Made by a program: the position numbers and the translations under genes. The notes below the pieces were generated by a model. It did not search any database. It was not told the DNA's origin and was given only the letters and a program-made list of their open reading frames with translations. Shown here in pieces: positions 61,833 through 64,000 of a DNA stretch of 64,000 nucleotides. Within the stretch, counting starts at the first letter, position 1. Every line of letters starts with the position of its first letter. The stretch comes from Klebsiella quasipneumoniae subsp. quasipneumoniae (lineage in GTDB: Bacteria; Pseudomonadota; Gammaproteobacteria; Enterobacterales; Enterobacteriaceae), in contig NZ_CP084876.1 of the NCBI RefSeq assembly GCF_020525925.1, forward strand, positions 558,001 to 622,000, read 5' to 3'.

Positions 61833-62435
61833 TCAGGAGGGCAGTTCAGCCACGGTCATGGTAAAGACCAGCGGCGCGGGCCCCGCATTCCGGTACCCGT
61901 GCTCTGTTTCGGTACGGGCCACCGCGGATTCCCCGGCCGCCACCGTGCGGCAGGTCTCGCCAAGCGTCAGCGTCAGCGCGCCGGCTTCCACGTGCAGCAG
62001 CTCGAAGGTCGTCGCCGGATGGCCGGGCGAGGTAAAGGCTTCGCCGGGCTGCATCTCCCAGCGCCACAGCTCTATCATATTCGGCCCGGCGGTGCCGGCG
62101 AGGAGCCTGGCGCTGCCCCCCAGCGGGCCTTGCCAGAGGGTGGGGATCTGCTCGGCGGGAATAATATGCAACGCGGGTTCGCTAGCCACATTGACAATAT
62201 CCGCCACCGAGACGCCCAGCGCGGCGGCGAGTTTGCAGAGGATCGCAATGCTGGGGTTGGCGGCCTCTTTTTCCATCTCGACCAGCATGCCTTTGCTGAT
62301 GCTGGCCCGGCGCGACAGCTCGTCCAGCGACATTTTTTTCGCTTTACGGTAGGCCTTCAGCCGCGTGGCGACGGCGCGACTTACCTGGTCGACATCAGAT
62401 CCTGAATCGGTCGTTATATTGACTTTTACGTTCAT
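61833..62435 (-). CDS. XRE-family regulator with C-terminal cupin
   Basis: 200 residues: HTH_3 domain (RLKAYRKAKKMSLDELSRRASISKGMLVEMEKEAANPSIAILCKLAAALGVSVADIV) and a C-terminal cupin (PGEAFTSPGHPATTFELLHVEAGALTLTLG). It is divergent from a B3/B4-domain gene, with direct repeats over the start region, so it likely controls that gene and itself. The cupin may sense a small ligand. No E. coli gene name fits with certainty. Confidence 0.88.
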   Translation of the reverse strand: MNVKVNITTDSGSDVDQVSRAVATRLKAYRKAKKMSLDELSRRASISKGMLVEMEKEAANPSIAILCKLAAALGVSVADIVNVASEPALHIIPAEQIPTLWQGPLGGSARLLAGTAGPNMIELWRWEMQPGEAFTSPGHPATTFELLHVEAGALTLTLGETCRTVAAGESAVARTETEHGYRNAGPAPLVFTMTVAELPS

Positions 62436-62463
62436 TGGTCACTATGATGAAACAAATTGGTCA
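62434..62463. promoter_or_regulatory. Direct repeat in the divergent XRE-cupin / B3-B4 promoter
   Basis: ATTGGTCA occurs at 62434-62441 and 62456-62463, 22 nt apart (about two helical turns), in the 43-nt gap between the two start codons and touching the first. A near copy (ATCGGTCG) lies at 62406. Probable operator of the XRE-cupin protein. Confidence 0.5.
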
Positions 62464-62478
62464 TTACAGGATTATCGA

Positions 62479-63186
62479 ATGCGTAGCGTAACGCCGTCAA
62501 TCGAATCTGCGGTCAGCCGCCTGGCGCCGGGCTTTCGGGCATTAAGTATTGTGGTGGAGAGCGCGCCGGTGGCCAATCCCGCCGTCGCGGAACAGGCGCT
62601 GGCCGAGGCCTGCCTGGCGGTGCAGCAGGATGATGTGCCCTGGGCGCAAGCGCACCTGGCGGCATGGGATGAAGCGTTCAGCGCCTTCGGCGCGAAGGCG
62701 AAACGTACCCCCTGTTCGGCGCAGGCGCTGCGCAAGCGGGTGCTGAAAGAGGGGAGCCTGCCGGCCATCGATCCGGTGGTGGATATCTACAACGCGATCA
62801 GCATTCGCTATGCCATCCCGGTCGGTGGGGAAAATCTGGCCGCCTACCGTGGCGAACCGCGGCTGGCCATTGCCCGCGGCGATGAGCCATTCGATACGCT
62901 GAAATCGGCAGAGCCGGTGGTGGAATATCCGGAGCCGGGCGAAGTCATCTGGCGGGATGATATAGGCGTAACCTGCCGACGCTGGAACTGGCGGCAGGGC
63001 GTACGCACCCGGCTGGACAGCGGCGCGCAGACGATGTGGTTTATTCTCGAAAGCCTGCCGGCGATGCCGTTGTCGGCCCTGCATGAGGCGGGAGAGCAGC
63101 TGGTAGGCTATCTGCAGCAGCTGATGCCCGGCGCCCGCGCCTCGATAACGCTGCTGCGAGCCGATGACGAGGGCGATCTACGCTGA
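62479..63186 (+). CDS. B3/B4 tRNA-binding-domain protein (PheT-editing-like)
   Basis: 235 residues from ATG at 62479. The central KRTPCSAQALRKRVLKEGSLPAIDPVVDIYNAISIRYAIPVGGENLAAYRGE is the B3/B4 domain of the phenylalanyl-tRNA synthetase beta chain, which carries the editing site. A free-standing copy may act in trans-editing or on another amino-acid conjugate; no activity is shown. Divergent with the XRE-cupin regulator. Confidence 0.85.
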   Translation: MRSVTPSIESAVSRLAPGFRALSIVVESAPVANPAVAEQALAEACLAVQQDDVPWAQAHLAAWDEAFSAFGAKAKRTPCSAQALRKRVLKEGSLPAIDPVVDIYNAISIRYAIPVGGENLAAYRGEPRLAIARGDEPFDTLKSAEPVVEYPEPGEVIWRDDIGVTCRRWNWRQGVRTRLDSGAQTMWFILESLPAMPLSALHEAGEQLVGYLQQLMPGARASITLLRADDEGDLR

Positions 63187-63271
63187 GCGGCGATGATCAG
63201 CGATCTCTCTTCAACTGGACAGGATTTGCGTATAAACTCGCGGGTTTTACTATTCCGGAGGCGGAGAGGCG

Positions 63272-64000
63272 ATGAGCCAGGCAGAGTTAAACGGTGAGTT
63301 ATTCACATTAGAGCGGTTCCCACCTAACGCTGAAGAAGAAGCGCTTCAGGCGTGGGAAGCGGCGGATGAATATCTGCTGCAACAGGTGAATGACGTCGAC
63401 GGCCTGACGCTCATCTTCAACGACGGCTTCGGCGCGCTCGCCTGCGCGCTGGCGGAACGCAACCCGGTGAGCATCAACGACTCCTTTATCTCCGAGCTGG
63501 CGACCCGCCACAACCTGCGGATGAACGGCATTGATGAAGAGAGTGTGCGTTTTCAGGATAGCCTGAGCCCGCTGCCGGCCGCGCCGGCGCTGGTGCTGAT
63601 TAAGGTGCCAAAGCAGCTGGCGCTGCTGGAACAGCAGCTGCGCGCCCTGCGCGAAGTGGTGACGCCGGAAACCCGCATTATCGCCGCGGCGAAAGCGCGC
63701 GATGTGCATAACTCGACGCTGGCGCTGTTTGAAAAAATCCTCGGCACCACCACCACCTCGCTGGCGTGGAAAAAAGCGCGTCTGATCCACTGCGTTTTCA
63801 CCGCCCCTGAGCTTGCCGATGCGCCGCAAACCTACAGCTGGAAGCTGGACGGCACGCCGTGGACCATCCACAACCATGCCAACGTCTTTGCCCGCAGCGG
63901 TCTGGATATCGGCGCGCGCTTCTTCCTGCAGCATTTACCGTCTGATTTAGAAGGCGAGATCGCCGATCTCGGCTGCGGCAACGGGGTAATAGGCCTGCAG
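63272..64000 (+). CDS. rlmG: 23S rRNA guanine-2-N-methyltransferase RlmG (G1835), partial
   Basis: SAM-dependent methyltransferase for G1835 of 23S rRNA. ATG at 63272 after GGAGGCGGAGAGG. The first 243 codons are present and the frame is open to the window edge. Opening [25 protein letters not shown] and [28 protein letters not shown] match E. coli RlmG; the SAM motif [13 protein letters not shown] sits at the edge. About 135 residues are missing. Confidence 0.96.
   Translation, partial: MSQAELNGELFTLERFPPNAEEEALQAWEAADEYLLQQVNDVDGLTLIFNDGFGALACALAERNPVSINDSFISELATRHNLRMNGIDEESVRFQDSLSPLPAAPALVLIKVPKQLALLEQQLRALREVVTPETRIIAAAKARDVHNSTLALFEKILGTTTTSLAWKKARLIHCVFTAPELADAPQTYSWKLDGTPWTIHNHANVFARSGLDIGARFFLQHLPSDLEGEIADLGCGNGVIGLQ

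Overview
The window is a stretch of enterobacterial chromosome that most resembles Klebsiella pneumoniae or a close relative. The protein families and gene order match the Escherichia coli 69-71 min region (dacB to rlmG). GC content is high, Klebsiella-type REP palindromes occur between genes, and several blocks known from E. coli (yhbX, garP, an intact garK, the tdc genes, yhaI) are missing or replaced. I see no prophage, insertion sequence, CRISPR array or plasmid-type gene. Nearly everything is core genome, and assignments rest on recognising the families, not on database searches.

Layout. 1-7.7 kb: dacB (cut by the window edge), greA with a sigma-E-like promoter and an attenuated leader, yhbY, rlmE-ftsH, folP-glmM, secG and tRNA-Leu(GAG). 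7.8-9.8 kb: a three-gene accessory block (lipoprotein, YfaZ-like outer membrane protein, IprA-like regulator) sits between tRNA-Leu and argG, where E. coli has yhbX. 9.9-23.9 kb: argG, then the large translation and RNA-decay run tRNA-fMet(metY)-rimP-nusA-infB-rbfA-truB-rpsO-pnp-nlpI-yrbN-deaD, with tandem leader terminators, an RNase III-type stem before pnp and a 26-codon yrbN coupled to deaD. 24-30.9 kb: mtr, yhbW, the anaerobic ubiquinone genes ubiUV and ubiT, yhbS, yhbQ, yhbP and yhbO. 31-37.5 kb: yraR, yraQ and the envelope cluster lpoA-yraN-diaA-dolP, divergent from rsmI.

37.6-42.2 kb: the galactarate genes garD and garLR, followed by a decayed garK fossil and then rnpB (RNase P RNA) with a partial repeat of its own 3' end. 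42.2-44 kb: an AT-richer insert with an MscS-type channel and a Spy/LTxxQ periplasmic protein. 44-51 kb: yhaL-yhaK/yhaJ, yhaH, yqjG-yqjF, yqjK-yqjE-yqjD-yqjC and mzrA-yqjA. 51-57 kb: the hexuronate regulon exuR, exuT, uxaC-uxaA, with an ExuR-type palindrome in the exuT/uxaC gap. 57-64 kb: ygjV, sstT, alx with its yybP-ykoY leader, ygjR, ygjP, an XRE-cupin regulator divergent from a B3/B4-domain protein, and the 5' part of rlmG.

The most unusual signals are: (i) a structured leader of about 250 nt ending in a strong intrinsic terminator immediately before the Shine-Dalgarno of the YfaZ-like gene; (ii) the garK fossil, spread over three reading frames between garR and rnpB, with garP also absent; (iii) a perfect direct repeat over the start region of the XRE-cupin/B3-B4 pair; (iv) the MscS/Spy-like insert next to rnpB. 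None of these is a proven new system.
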